Assembly (NCBI RefSeq): GCF_013376005.1
Contig: NZ_JABMJK010000003.1
Span: forward strand, 124,001 to 188,000
DNA from: Duganella sp. SG902
GTDB lineage: Bacteria; Pseudomonadota; Gammaproteobacteria; Burkholderiales; Burkholderiaceae_D
Reading direction: 5' to 3'
Length of the DNA: 64,000 nucleotides
Notes under the pieces: model-generated
The model's database searches: none
Told to the model about the DNA's origin: nothing
What the model saw: only the letters and a program-made list of their open reading frames with translations
Made by a program: the position numbers and the translations under genes
Part shown: piece after piece, positions 29,713 to 37,627 of the stretch
Layout: each line of letters starts with the position of its first letter
How positions within the stretch are numbered: position 1 is the stretch's first letter

Positions 29713-31047
29713 ATGCGGAAAAGATTTTCATCGGGCGTCATTTTGCTGGGACTGGCCGGCTGCGGCGGTGGTGGCGACGGCCCCACCGGCGTCACGGCGC
29801 CGCCCACCCCGGCCCCGCCGACCTACACCGTCGCGGGCAGCATCGCCGGACTCAAGAGCGGCGGCATGACGCTGGCCTCGGGCCCGGATAAACTCGCCAT
29901 TCCGGCCGCCGCCACCTCCTTCACCCTGCCGACCGCCCTGCTCGCCGGCACGGCTTACGACGTGCGCATCAGCGACCAGCCACCGCGCTTCACCCAGCAA
30001 TGCGTGGTGGCCAACGGCAGCGGCACCATCGGCAGCGCCAACGTCAGCAATGTCGCCATCACCTGCACCAGCCAAACGGCGCTGGTCAGCACCCTGGCCG
30101 GCAACAACAATCCGACCAAGCAGCCCACCGGACCGGCGGCGATATTCAACGAACCGCAAGGGCTGGCGGTCGACGCCAATGGCAACGTGTTTGTGGCTGA
30201 CCGTAAGTACGGCCGCATCGCCATGGTCACGCCGAGCGGCACGGTCAGCACGTTTGTCGGCGCCACACCCGGCCAGGCCGCCACCGAGGCCGAGCTGGCC
30301 TTCGGCTACGCCGACGACATCGCCCGCGACCAGGCCGGCAATTTCTACGTGGTCGGCAAGCACATGGTCCGCAAGATCAGCAAGGAGGGGGTGGTGACCA
30401 CCGTGGCCGGCGCCGACGAGATCGGCTTTGCCGACGGTCCCGGCGCCCAAGCGCGCTTCAACACGCCGCTTGGCATCGCCGTCGACAGCGCCGGCAATCT
30501 GTATGTGGCCGACACGCTCAATCTGCGGATCCGCAAAATCACCCCGGCCGGCGTGGTCAGCACCATCGCCGGCGGCGGCGCCAGGGGCGCCGCGGACGGT
30601 GCGGCCGCGCAGGCGAGCTTCAACAATCCCTACGGCGTGGCGGTCGACAAGGCGGGCAATGTGTTCGTGGCGGACACCCTGAATGGCCTGATCCGCAAGG
30701 TGGCGCCGGACGGCGCCGTCACCACTTTTGCCGGGCATGTCGCCGACACCGACGCCGGTGACGGCCCCGGCGTCAAGGCGACGCTGAAACAGCCGGCGGA
30801 CATCGCCATCGACGGCGACGGCAACCTGTACGTGGCCGAACTCGGCGGCAAGGTGCGCACGATCACGCCGTCCGCCTATGTGTCGACCATCGCTGGCCAG
30901 TATGGCCTGAACGGTTTCGGCACCACGGATGGGGTCGGAAGCATCGCCACCTTCCGCACGCCGCACGGCATCGCCCTCGACGCGGCCGGCAATCTCTACA
31001 TCGGCGACGCGGGGAGCGGGCGGATCCGCAAGATCATCCAGCAATAA
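29713..31047 (+). CDS. NHL-repeat lipoprotein
   Basis: This 444-aa protein has a lipoprotein signal peptide with lipobox LAGC (Cys about residue 17) followed by a Gly-rich tether and a Pro-rich linker. A small beta domain (about 40-125) precedes five or six NHL-type beta-propeller blades (about 130-440), each with a recurring GIAVDxAGNLYVAD-like core followed by RIRKI and STIAGG. NHL propellers usually bind proteins or polysaccharides. The ribosome site AAAGGAAAGG precedes the ATG. Outer-membrane anchoring is likely. Partner unknown; monocistronic. Confidence 0.88.
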   Translation: MRKRFSSGVILLGLAGCGGGGDGPTGVTAPPTPAPPTYTVAGSIAGLKSGGMTLASGPDKLAIPAAATSFTLPTALLAGTAYDVRISDQPPRFTQQCVVANGSGTIGSANVSNVAITCTSQTALVSTLAGNNNPTKQPTGPAAIFNEPQGLAVDANGNVFVADRKYGRIAMVTPSGTVSTFVGATPGQAATEAELAFGYADDIARDQAGNFYVVGKHMVRKISKEGVVTTVAGADEIGFADGPGAQARFNTPLGIAVDSAGNLYVADTLNLRIRKITPAGVVSTIAGGGARGAADGAAAQASFNNPYGVAVDKAGNVFVADTLNGLIRKVAPDGAVTTFAGHVADTDAGDGPGVKATLKQPADIAIDGDGNLYVAELGGKVRTITPSAYVSTIAGQYGLNGFGTTDGVGSIATFRTPHGIALDAAGNLYIGDAGSGRIRKIIQQ

Positions 31048-31064
31048 TTATTGGCGTGGCGGGC

Positions 31065-31093
31065 TTGACCCTGGCCACGCCATGCCCTATATT
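31065..31093 (+). promoter_or_regulatory. Sigma-70 promoter of the ArsR/SRPBCC operon
   Basis: TTGACC (31065-31070), a 17-base spacer and TATATT (31088-31093) make a near-consensus promoter. The expected start point, near 31100, falls inside the palindrome at 31096-31121. Confidence 0.75.
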
Positions 31094-31095
31094 AA

Positions 31096-31121
31096 ACCAA
31101 TAGGTTAATTAATCGATTGGT
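31096..31121. promoter_or_regulatory. Putative ArsR-type operator
   Basis: A 26-bp inverted repeat with 13-base half-sites (ACCAATAGGTTAA and its mirror) matching at 11 of 13 positions. It starts 3 bases after the -10 box and ends 8 bases before the ArsR-family start codon. Position and symmetry suggest autorepression by the encoded regulator. Confidence 0.65.
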
Positions 31122-31129
31122 GAAATGTA

Positions 31130-31486
31130 ATGCAGGACCAGCTCAGCCGCACTTTCTCCGCCCTCGCCGACCCCACCCGCCGCGCCATGCTGGCGCGGCT
31201 GTCGAGCGGCGAGGCCAATGTTTCCGATCTGGCCCAGCCCTTCCTCGGCGAGATGAGCCTGCCCGCCGTGACCAAGCATCTGCAGGTGCTGGAAAAGGCC
31301 GGGCTGATCACCAAGACCCGCAACGCCCAGTGGCGCTCGTGCAAGCTCAATGGCGACGGCCTGAAGGACGCGGCCAACTGGATGGAACAGTACCGCGTGT
31401 TCTGGGAGGAAAGTTTCGACCGCCTCGACGCCTACCTGAAAACCGTCACCGCCAAACAACCACCCGAAGGAGATGAAAGTGTCTGA
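31130..31486 (+). CDS. ArsR-family winged-helix regulator
   Basis: This 118-aa protein has the ArsR/SmtB fold: FSALADPTRRAMLARLSSGE (helices 1-2), the recognition region LPAVTKHLQVLEKAGLI (about residues 42-58) and a beta-wing ending in WRSCKLN. It lacks the ELCVCDL-type metal site, as is usual for the subgroup paired with AHSA1/SRPBCC proteins. It overlaps the SRPBCC gene by 8 bases and should autoregulate the operon through the palindrome upstream. The inducer is unknown. Confidence 0.9.
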   Translation: MQDQLSRTFSALADPTRRAMLARLSSGEANVSDLAQPFLGEMSLPAVTKHLQVLEKAGLITKTRNAQWRSCKLNGDGLKDAANWMEQYRVFWEESFDRLDAYLKTVTAKQPPEGDESV

Positions 31487-32423
31487 ATTCAGCGCCCCGA
31501 ATGAAATCCGCATCGTCCGCATGTACGACGCGCCCGTGCAGGCCGTCTGGGACGCCTGGACCGATCCGGCCCAGGTCGCCCTGTGGTGGGGCCCGCGCGG
31601 CTTCAGCCTGACCACCCACAGCAAGGATTTGCGGGTCGGCGGCATCTGGCACTACACCATGCACGGCCCGGACGGCGCCGATTACCCCAACAAGACGCTG
31701 TACCACGAGGTGGAGCCGCTGCGCAAGCTGGTCTACGACCATGGCGGCAATGACGAGCAGGCGCCGCTGTTCCGCGTGACGGTGACCTTCGAGGACCTCG
31801 GCGGCAAGACCCGGATGGACATGCGCATGGCGCTGGCCAGCGCCGAGGCGGCCGCGCAAACGCGCCACTTCATCAAGCAGGCCGGCGGCGATTCGACCTG
31901 GGACCGCCTGGCCGAATACCTGGGCAAGCGCTGCGCCGACCAGGACCGGTTCGTCATCAACCGCAGCTTCGAGGCGCCGCTGGAACGGGTGTTCGCGATG
32001 TGGGCCGAGCCCGAGCACCTGGCGCGCTGGCTGCCGCCGGCCGGGATGGCGATGCGGGTGCTGCGCGCCGACATCCGCACCGGCGGCGACTCGTTTTACT
32101 GCATGAGCGGCAACGGCATCGCCATGTACGGCCGCTCGCGGTATGAGCAGGTGCGCCATCCGGACCTGCTGGTCTACACCCAGCAGTTCTGCGACGAGCA
32201 CGAGAACCCGAGCCGCCATCCGATGGCGCCGGTGTGGCCGGAAACCCTGCGCACCACGGTGGAGTTCAGCGCCGAAACGCCGCGGCGCACCCGGGTGACG
32301 GTGACCTCGGAGATCGATGGCGCCGCCACGGCGGAGGAACGCGACGTCTTCCTCGGCGCGCGCGGCGGCATGACCCAGGGTTGGAGCGGCGCCTTCGATA
32401 AACTGGAGGCGGCTCTTACCTGA
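31479..32423 (+). CDS. Tandem SRPBCC (AHSA1-like) domain protein
   Basis: This protein of about 314 aa contains two START/AHSA1-like domains in one chain. The first (about residues 5-140) starts RIVRMYDAPVQAVWDAWTDP; the second (about 155-310) starts FVINRSFEAPLERVFAMWAEP. Each has the WW/RWLPP loop and a C-terminal GW..AFDKLEAAL-type helix, present at the very end. GTG at 31479 is preferred because AAGGAG lies 6 bases upstream; ATG at 31473 directly abuts that site. Domains of this type bind hydrophobic ligands or chaperone-like partners. Co-expressed with the ArsR regulator; ligand unknown. Confidence 0.85.
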   Translation: MSEFSAPNEIRIVRMYDAPVQAVWDAWTDPAQVALWWGPRGFSLTTHSKDLRVGGIWHYTMHGPDGADYPNKTLYHEVEPLRKLVYDHGGNDEQAPLFRVTVTFEDLGGKTRMDMRMALASAEAAAQTRHFIKQAGGDSTWDRLAEYLGKRCADQDRFVINRSFEAPLERVFAMWAEPEHLARWLPPAGMAMRVLRADIRTGGDSFYCMSGNGIAMYGRSRYEQVRHPDLLVYTQQFCDEHENPSRHPMAPVWPETLRTTVEFSAETPRRTRVTVTSEIDGAATAEERDVFLGARGGMTQGWSGAFDKLEAALT

Positions 32424-32525
32424 TGTAACAAGTGAAGTAATTTCCAGCACATTTACAGCTTCCGGTGTAGGCAATACGCTGTCTACATCGGTGGGCGCCG
32501 CCCGCCTTCACTTTAGGAGCTGTCA

Positions 32526-33353
32526 ATGAAAAAGACCCTGATCGCCGGCCTGCTGGCCGCCGCCACCCAATTCGCCCACGCCGGCACCGTGCTGGTGGTG
32601 CTGTCCGACCAGGACCAGCTGGACCTCAAGGATGGCAAGGTCATGCAAACCGGTTTCTTCCTGAACGAGCTGATGGAGCCGGTCCAGGCCTTCATCGCCG
32701 CCGGCCACACGGTGGTGTTCGCCACGCCGCGCGGCAAGGCGCCCAGCGCCGACCAGAAGTCCGACGACGTGAATTTCTGGGGCGGCAACGAGCAGGCGCG
32801 CCAGGAGAGCAAGGCGCTGCTGGCCACGCTCAGGCTGACCGCCAAGGGCGCCTCGCCGGCCATCAGCCTGGCGCAGGTGAAGAAGGCCGGTTACGACAAG
32901 TTCGACGCCGTGTTCGTGCCGGGCGGCCATATCCCGATGCAGGACCTGCTCAAGGATAAAAACCTGGGCGAGCTGCTGGCCAGCTTCCACAACGAGGGCA
33001 AGGTCACCGGCCTGACCTGCCACGGCACCATCGCCCTGCTGTCCACCATTCCGGACGCGCGCGGCTACGTCGGCAAGCTGGAAGCCGGCCAGCGCCAGCA
33101 ACCGCCGCAATGGATTTACCAGGGCTACAAGATGACCGCCTTCACCAACGAGGAAGAGGAGCAGGCCAAGGGCTTCCTCAACGGCGGCCAGATGAAGCTG
33201 TTCCCGCAGGATGGCCTGACCGCCGCCGGCGCCCAGTTCGTCGAAGCCAGGCCATGGAGCGAGAACGTGGTGCAGGACCGCGAGCTGATCTCGGGCCAGA
33301 ATCCGCAATCGGCCAGGGCGGTCGCGCTGGCGATGCTGAAAAAAATGCGTTGA
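32526..33353 (+). CDS. Exported DJ-1/PfpI-family protein
   Basis: This 275-aa protein has a short Sec signal peptide (MKKTLIAGLLAAATQFAHA) and a class I glutamine amidotransferase-like domain of the DJ-1/Hsp31 type. The nucleophile-elbow Cys165 is in GLTCHGTIALL, with the upstream FVPGGHIPMQDL segment. Relatives act as glyoxalase III, chaperones or proteases; a periplasmic copy is less common. The ribosome site AGGAGC precedes the ATG. Followed by a strong terminator, so monocistronic. Confidence 0.85.
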   Translation: MKKTLIAGLLAAATQFAHAGTVLVVLSDQDQLDLKDGKVMQTGFFLNELMEPVQAFIAAGHTVVFATPRGKAPSADQKSDDVNFWGGNEQARQESKALLATLRLTAKGASPAISLAQVKKAGYDKFDAVFVPGGHIPMQDLLKDKNLGELLASFHNEGKVTGLTCHGTIALLSTIPDARGYVGKLEAGQRQQPPQWIYQGYKMTAFTNEEEEQAKGFLNGGQMKLFPQDGLTAAGAQFVEARPWSENVVQDRELISGQNPQSARAVALAMLKKMR

Positions 33354-33375
33354 GCGCCGAACGGTGTCACCATAG

Positions 33376-33405
33376 CGCCAACCGACGCCGGTTGGCGTTT
33401 TTTTT
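33376..33405 (+). terminator. Intrinsic terminator after the DJ-1-like gene
   Basis: Stem CGCCAACCG/CGGTTGGCG (9 bp, perfect), 4-base loop, then eight T. It ends 12 bases before the AraC-type start. Confidence 0.92.
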
Positions 33406-33416
33406 CGCGGATAACC

Positions 33417-33869
33417 ATGACCCAGAGCCCCCTGCTGCTGCGCCGCCTGCTGCGCGCGAAAGACAAGATGGATGGCGCGCCCCACGAGGAGTGGCCGGTA
33501 GCGCGGCTGGCCGAGGTGAGCGCGGTGTCGCCGGCCTATTTCGCGCGCGAATTCAAGAAGGCGTTCGGCCTGCCGCCGCACCGCTACCTGCTGACGCGCC
33601 GCATCGAGCGCGCCACGGCGCTGCTGCGCGAGACCGATCTGCCGGTCACCGACATCGCGCTGCAAACCGGCTGGACCAGCCTGGGCACGTTCGGCCGCAT
33701 TTTCCGCGACATCACCGGCGCCAGCCCCGGCGAGCTGCGCGCGCGGCAACGCGCGCAGCCACAACCCGGCGCGCGGATGCCCGAATGCGTGACGCGCTAC
33801 GCGCTGCGGCCCGACCTCAATATCGCAGTTTTGGAGAAGCGGCGCATGCGGGCCGCGGGCAAACTGTAA
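33417..33869 (+). CDS. Short AraC-family HTH protein
   Basis: This 150-aa protein is essentially a double helix-turn-helix AraC domain (about residues 20-110; VARLAEVSAVSPAYFAREFKKAFGLPPHRYLLTRRIERA and TDIALQTGWTSLGTFGRIFRDITGASPGELR) plus a basic tail of about 40 residues. No ligand-binding domain is present, similar to SoxS/MarA-size regulators. The start lies just after a terminator, with no clear ribosome site. The VOC gene starts 23 bases after the stop, and this regulator probably controls or is co-expressed with it. Confidence 0.87.
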   Translation: MTQSPLLLRRLLRAKDKMDGAPHEEWPVARLAEVSAVSPAYFAREFKKAFGLPPHRYLLTRRIERATALLRETDLPVTDIALQTGWTSLGTFGRIFRDITGASPGELRARQRAQPQPGARMPECVTRYALRPDLNIAVLEKRRMRAAGKL

Positions 33870-33892
33870 GTCCCCAATCCAAGGAGGTATCC

Positions 33893-34294
33893 ATGACTCA
33901 AAGTGTGAATGTGGCCGGCCTGTACGTGCGCGACCAGGATGAAGCGGTGGCGTTTTATGTCGACAAGCTGGGCTTCGTGATCCATACCGATGTGCGCAAT
34001 GGCGATTACCGCTGGCTGACGGTGCAGGCGGCCGATCAGCCCTCGTTCCAGCTCGGCCTGTTCCGCCCGGGGCCGCCGATGCACGACGCCGCCACCGCCC
34101 AGGCGCTGGAGCAGATGGTGGCCAAGGGCGCCATGCCGCCGCTGGTGCTGCAGGTCGACGATTGCCGCGCGGCCTACGAGCGCCTGCGCCAGCGCGGGGT
34201 CGAGTTCACGCAGGAGCCGGTGGCGCGCTATGGCACGGTGGATGCCGGTTTCCGCGATCCATCGGGCAATGGCTGGAAGATGGTGCAGCGCTAG
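33893..34294 (+). CDS. VOC-family (glyoxalase/dioxygenase fold) protein
   Basis: This 133-aa protein has the paired beta-alpha-beta-beta-beta modules of the VOC superfamily: VAGLYVRDQDEAVAFYVDKLGF at the N terminus and GVEFTQEPVARYGTVDAGFRDPSGNGWKMVQR at the C terminus. ATG at 33893 is set by the ribosome site AAGGAGG. Members include glyoxalase I, bleomycin-binding proteins and extradiol dioxygenases; the substrate cannot be told. Likely in one transcript with the short AraC gene. Confidence 0.9.
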   Translation: MTQSVNVAGLYVRDQDEAVAFYVDKLGFVIHTDVRNGDYRWLTVQAADQPSFQLGLFRPGPPMHDAATAQALEQMVAKGAMPPLVLQVDDCRAAYERLRQRGVEFTQEPVARYGTVDAGFRDPSGNGWKMVQR

Positions 34295-34305
34295 CGCAAA
34301 AAGAA

Positions 34306-34328
34306 ACACCCCGCGCGCGGCGGGGTGT
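34306..34328 (-). terminator. Intrinsic terminator of the PEP-CTERM gene
   Basis: Stem ACACCCCGC/GCGGGGTGT (9 bp, perfect) with a 5-base loop. On the minus strand it is followed by TTCTTTTT, so it should end the PEP-CTERM transcript. It also stands 11 bases after the stop of the VOC gene on the other strand. Confidence 0.8.
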
Positions 34329-34348
34329 GGGACGCGCGCGGGGCTCGC

Positions 34349-34885
34349 TCAGCACGCGCGGCGGCGCAGCGCCACGCCCAGCAGGCCGACGCCGGCCAGC
34401 AGCATGCCGTAGGTGGCCGGCTCGGGAACCGGGCTGGTCAGGTAGAGGCCGCCGTTCGACAGGGTGTCGAAACGGGTGTCGACACTGGTGACGCCAGCGG
34501 TGCCGGCGTCGAATTTATAGAAGGCGGTGCTTTCCTTCACATGGCCGTCATGGTCGGAACCGCCGCCGATGTGCAGGCCGATCACGGTCAGGCCATACAG
34601 GGTTTGGCTGAAGTTCAGGGTCGAGCCGGAGACCGTCGCGTTCAGGATGGGAACGCCATCCGACAGCACGCCGATCAGGCTCAGCATGGAGGCCGCCTCG
34701 GTCGCATGGCCCGCGTTCACCAGATTGCCGACCGTGAAGCCGGAACAACTGATCACTGGAACACTGAGGTCGAGCGTGGTGCTGCACGCCGGTGGCGGGC
34801 CCGGCGGCCCGGCAAACGCCGACATGCCCAGCATGGCGCTGGCCAGAATGGCCGCCTCGATGCTTTTTCGTACTAACGCTTTCAT
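34349..34885 (-). CDS. PEP-CTERM sorting-domain protein
   Basis: This 178-aa exported protein has a Sec signal peptide (LVRKSIEAAILASAMLGMSAFA) and a C-terminal sorting signal: VPEPATYGMLLAGVGLLGVALRRR, that is PEP motif, membrane helix and Arg cluster. Exosortase/EpsH systems process this signal for surface display, often with exopolysaccharide. The start at 34885 (MKALVRK) has an AGGGGGA ribosome site; an upstream in-frame start lacks one. The mature region has no recognised domain. No exosortase is in the window. Monocistronic with its own terminator. Confidence 0.9.
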   Translation of the reverse strand: MKALVRKSIEAAILASAMLGMSAFAGPPGPPPACSTTLDLSVPVISCSGFTVGNLVNAGHATEAASMLSLIGVLSDGVPILNATVSGSTLNFSQTLYGLTVIGLHIGGGSDHDGHVKESTAFYKFDAGTAGVTSVDTRFDTLSNGGLYLTSPVPEPATYGMLLAGVGLLGVALRRRAC

Positions 34886-35127
34886 TTTTATTCCCCCTGT
34901 TATTGGATAGCGTGTCACTGAACTACCGCGCTCAGTTCTTTCATGCTAGCAGCGTGAAGGGTTTCCAATTATAAAAAATAGATTTCATTTTTATATTGGT
35001 TGTTGTCAGCTCGATAGGGTGTTTGTATCGCCCCAATAGGACTTCACAAAATGCATTAGATATTGTTATTTTTACAAATTCTTTGGCGAAATTTTTGTGC
35101 GCAAAAAAACCACAAACGGGCCCCGCG

Positions 35128-35455
35128 TCAGGCGCGCGCGGCCAGGCGGGCGATGGTCGTCAGGTTGACCACGGCCACCACCACTTCCAGCGCGGTGCCG
35201 CCGATCGAGCCGGCGAGGAGGTTGTTGGCGATCCACAGGCAGGTGCCGCATAACATCACCAGCCGCATCGGGATGCCCTGCAGCAGGAACAGGGCCAGGG
35301 TGCCCAGGCAGGACGCGGCCAGCGGCAGCCAGTCGCTCGGCTGCCTGGCCAGCGCCAGCCCGAGCGCGAGATTGGCCGCCACCACGGCCGCCGCCACCCA
35401 GCGCGAACGCCACGTAGCCGGCGCCCTGCGCCGGCGAAAACCAATCGATCATCAT
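35128..35455 (-). pseudogene. YgjV-family inner-membrane protein, internally deleted and frameshifted
   Basis: Two frames together match a YgjV-type protein. The N-terminal frame reads MMIDWFSPAQGAGYVAFALG. Directly after it, in another frame, comes RWVAAAVVAANLALGLALAR and then LLQGIPMRLVMLCGTCLWIANN and AGSIGGTALEVVVAVVNLTT down to the stop at 35128. Compared with my memory of E. coli YgjV (AQGVGVIAFLIG ... LWVMAIF ... AGSIGGTMIE), about 54 internal codons are missing and the frame changes at the junction, near 35397. The reading is therefore a deleted pseudogene of a family of about 180 residues. The upstream and downstream gaps contain no replacement copy. Confidence 0.72.
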
Positions 35456-35596
35456 GGCCGGCATGATACGCGATCGCCACGGCTGGTTGCCGCCATCCGG
35501 CGGTTCGGCGCCGCCGGCGCGCCGCCTGTCGCATGCCGCGCGCGCGCGCATGCAAAATTGCTATCATGGGCCTCCGTTCATCACCAAGAGGCCACC

Positions 35597-37606
35597 ATGC
35601 TCCGCTACGCCCTGCCCGCCCTGTTGCTCGCCAGTGTCTTGCCGTCCCACGCGCAATCCCCCGCCGAGGTGCCGCTGATCGAGCGCGCCAGGATTTTCGG
35701 CAACCCCAGCAAGACCGGCGGCAAGCTCAGTCCGGATGGCAAGTGGCTGTCGTGGATCGCCCCGCGCGACGGCGTGCTCAACGTCTGGGTGGCGCCGGCC
35801 AACGACCTGGCCAAGGCCCGTCCGCTGACCGCGGAAAAGACCCGGCCGCTGCGCAACAGCTTCTGGTCGCCGGACTCGCGCCATGTGCTGTTCATCCAGG
35901 ACAAGGGCGGCGACGAGAATTTCCTGCTGTATGGCGTCGAGGTCGCCAGCGGCAAGCAGACCAACTACACGCCGTTTGAGAAGACCCGCGTCCAGGTGCT
36001 GCATATCAGCGGCAAGATCAAGGACCGCATCCTGGTCGGCATCAACAACCGCGATCCGCGCTGGCACGATGTCTACAGCCTGGAGCTGGCCAGCGGCAAG
36101 CTGACGCTGGTGCTGCAAAACGAGGGCTACGGCGGCTTCCTGGCCGACGATCAGCTCAAGCTGCGCATCGCCGAGAAGCCACGCGCCGACGGCGGCACCA
36201 GCTACTTCCGCGTCAGCGACGGCAAGATCGACGCCACGCCGCTGGCCGAGGTCGGCCTCGACGATTCCCAGACCACCGCGCCGGCCGCCTTCACGGCCGA
36301 TGGCGCCACCCTGTACTGGATCGATTCGCGCAACCGCGACACGGCCGCGCTGGTGGCCCAGGACGTGGCCAGCGGCAAGACCACGGTGCTGGCCGAGGAT
36401 GGCCGCAGCGACATCGGCAACGGCCTGTTCGACCCGCGCACAGGCCGCGCGCAGGCCTACAGCGTCGAGTACCTCAAGCACGAGTACATCCCGCTGTCGA
36501 ACGACCTCAAGGCCGACCTCGAGTTCCTGAGGACCCACACCAAGGGCAAGTTCACCATCACCTCGCGCACCGAGGCCGACGACAAGTGGCTGGTGGCGGT
36601 GGACCCGGTCACGGCGCCGGCCTCGACCTGGCTGTACGAGCGCAAGGCCAAAAAGCTGACCCAGCTCTACGTCAGCCGGCCGGAGCTCGAGGGCGCGCCG
36701 CTGGCGGCCATGCACGCGCAGGAGATCAAGGCGCGCGACGGCCTGACGCTGGTGTCCTACCTGACGCTGCCGAAATCGGTCGACCCGGGTGGCAGCGGCA
36801 AGGCCGCCAAGCCGGCGCCGCTGGTGCTGCTGGTGCACGGCGGGCCGTGGGCGCGCGACAGCTTCGGCTACAACGGCTATCACCAGTGGCTGGCCAACCG
36901 CGGCTACGCGGTGCTGTCGGTGAACTATCGCGGCTCGACCGGCTTCGGCAAGAACTTCATCTCGGCCGCCGACCTGCAATGGGGCCGCAAGATGCACGAC
37001 GACCTGCTGGACGCGGTGGACTGGGCGGTCAAGCGCGGCGTCACCAGCGCCGACAAGGTGGCCATCATGGGCGGCTCCTACGGCGGCTACGCGGCGCTGG
37101 CCGGGGTGGCGTTCACGCCCACCACCTTCGCCTGCGGGGTGGACATCGTCGGCCCGTCCAACCTGTTCACGCTGCTGCAGACCATACCGCCGTACTGGGA
37201 GGCCGGCAAGCAGCAGTTCTACAAGCGCATGGGCGACCCCACCACGGACGAGGGCAAGGCGCTGCTGAAGGAGCGCTCGCCGCTCAACTACGCCGCCAAC
37301 ATCCAGCGGCCGCTGCTGATCGGCCAGGGCGCCAACGATCCGCGCGTCAACGTGCGCGAGTCGGAGCAGATCGTCGACGCCATGGCGGCGCGCAATATTC
37401 CAGTCACCTACGTGGTGTTCCCGGACGAGGGCCACGGCTTCGCGCGGCCGGTCAACAACATCGCCTTCAACGCGGTGACGGAGAATTTCCTGGCCAAGTG
37501 CCTGGGCGGGCGCGCCGAGGCGATCGGCGGCGCGCTGAAGGCGTCCACCGCGCAGGTCAAGCACGGCGCCGAGTTCGCGCCCGGCGTGGCCGAGGCGCTG
37601 CGCTGA
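35597..37606 (+). CDS. Exported S9-family prolyl oligopeptidase-like peptidase
   Basis: This 669-aa protein starts at ATG 35597 with a Sec signal peptide (MLRYALPALLLASVLPSHA); earlier in-frame starts lie over the YgjV remnant and are not real. A seven-bladed propeller (about residues 40-390; GKLSPDGKWLSWIAP, FWSPDSRHVLF) precedes an alpha/beta hydrolase domain with Ser494 in GGSYGGYA, an Asp in GANDPRVN and a His in EGHGFARP. It belongs to the dipeptidyl/acylaminoacyl peptidase group (S9C) and should cleave short peptides in the periplasm. It is convergent with the lacI-type gene. Confidence 0.9.
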   Translation: MLRYALPALLLASVLPSHAQSPAEVPLIERARIFGNPSKTGGKLSPDGKWLSWIAPRDGVLNVWVAPANDLAKARPLTAEKTRPLRNSFWSPDSRHVLFIQDKGGDENFLLYGVEVASGKQTNYTPFEKTRVQVLHISGKIKDRILVGINNRDPRWHDVYSLELASGKLTLVLQNEGYGGFLADDQLKLRIAEKPRADGGTSYFRVSDGKIDATPLAEVGLDDSQTTAPAAFTADGATLYWIDSRNRDTAALVAQDVASGKTTVLAEDGRSDIGNGLFDPRTGRAQAYSVEYLKHEYIPLSNDLKADLEFLRTHTKGKFTITSRTEADDKWLVAVDPVTAPASTWLYERKAKKLTQLYVSRPELEGAPLAAMHAQEIKARDGLTLVSYLTLPKSVDPGGSGKAAKPAPLVLLVHGGPWARDSFGYNGYHQWLANRGYAVLSVNYRGSTGFGKNFISAADLQWGRKMHDDLLDAVDWAVKRGVTSADKVAIMGGSYGGYAALAGVAFTPTTFACGVDIVGPSNLFTLLQTIPPYWEAGKQQFYKRMGDPTTDEGKALLKERSPLNYAANIQRPLLIGQGANDPRVNVRESEQIVDAMAARNIPVTYVVFPDEGHGFARPVNNIAFNAVTENFLAKCLGGRAEAIGGALKASTAQVKHGAEFAPGVAEALR

Positions 37607-37627
37607 GCCCCACCTCGGCCGCCGGCC

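Noticed and set aside
33110..33892. N-terminal extension of the VOC protein overlapping the DJ-1-like and AraC genes
   Set aside because: The ribosome site AAGGAGG before 33893 and the complete VOC fold from that start make the extension spurious.
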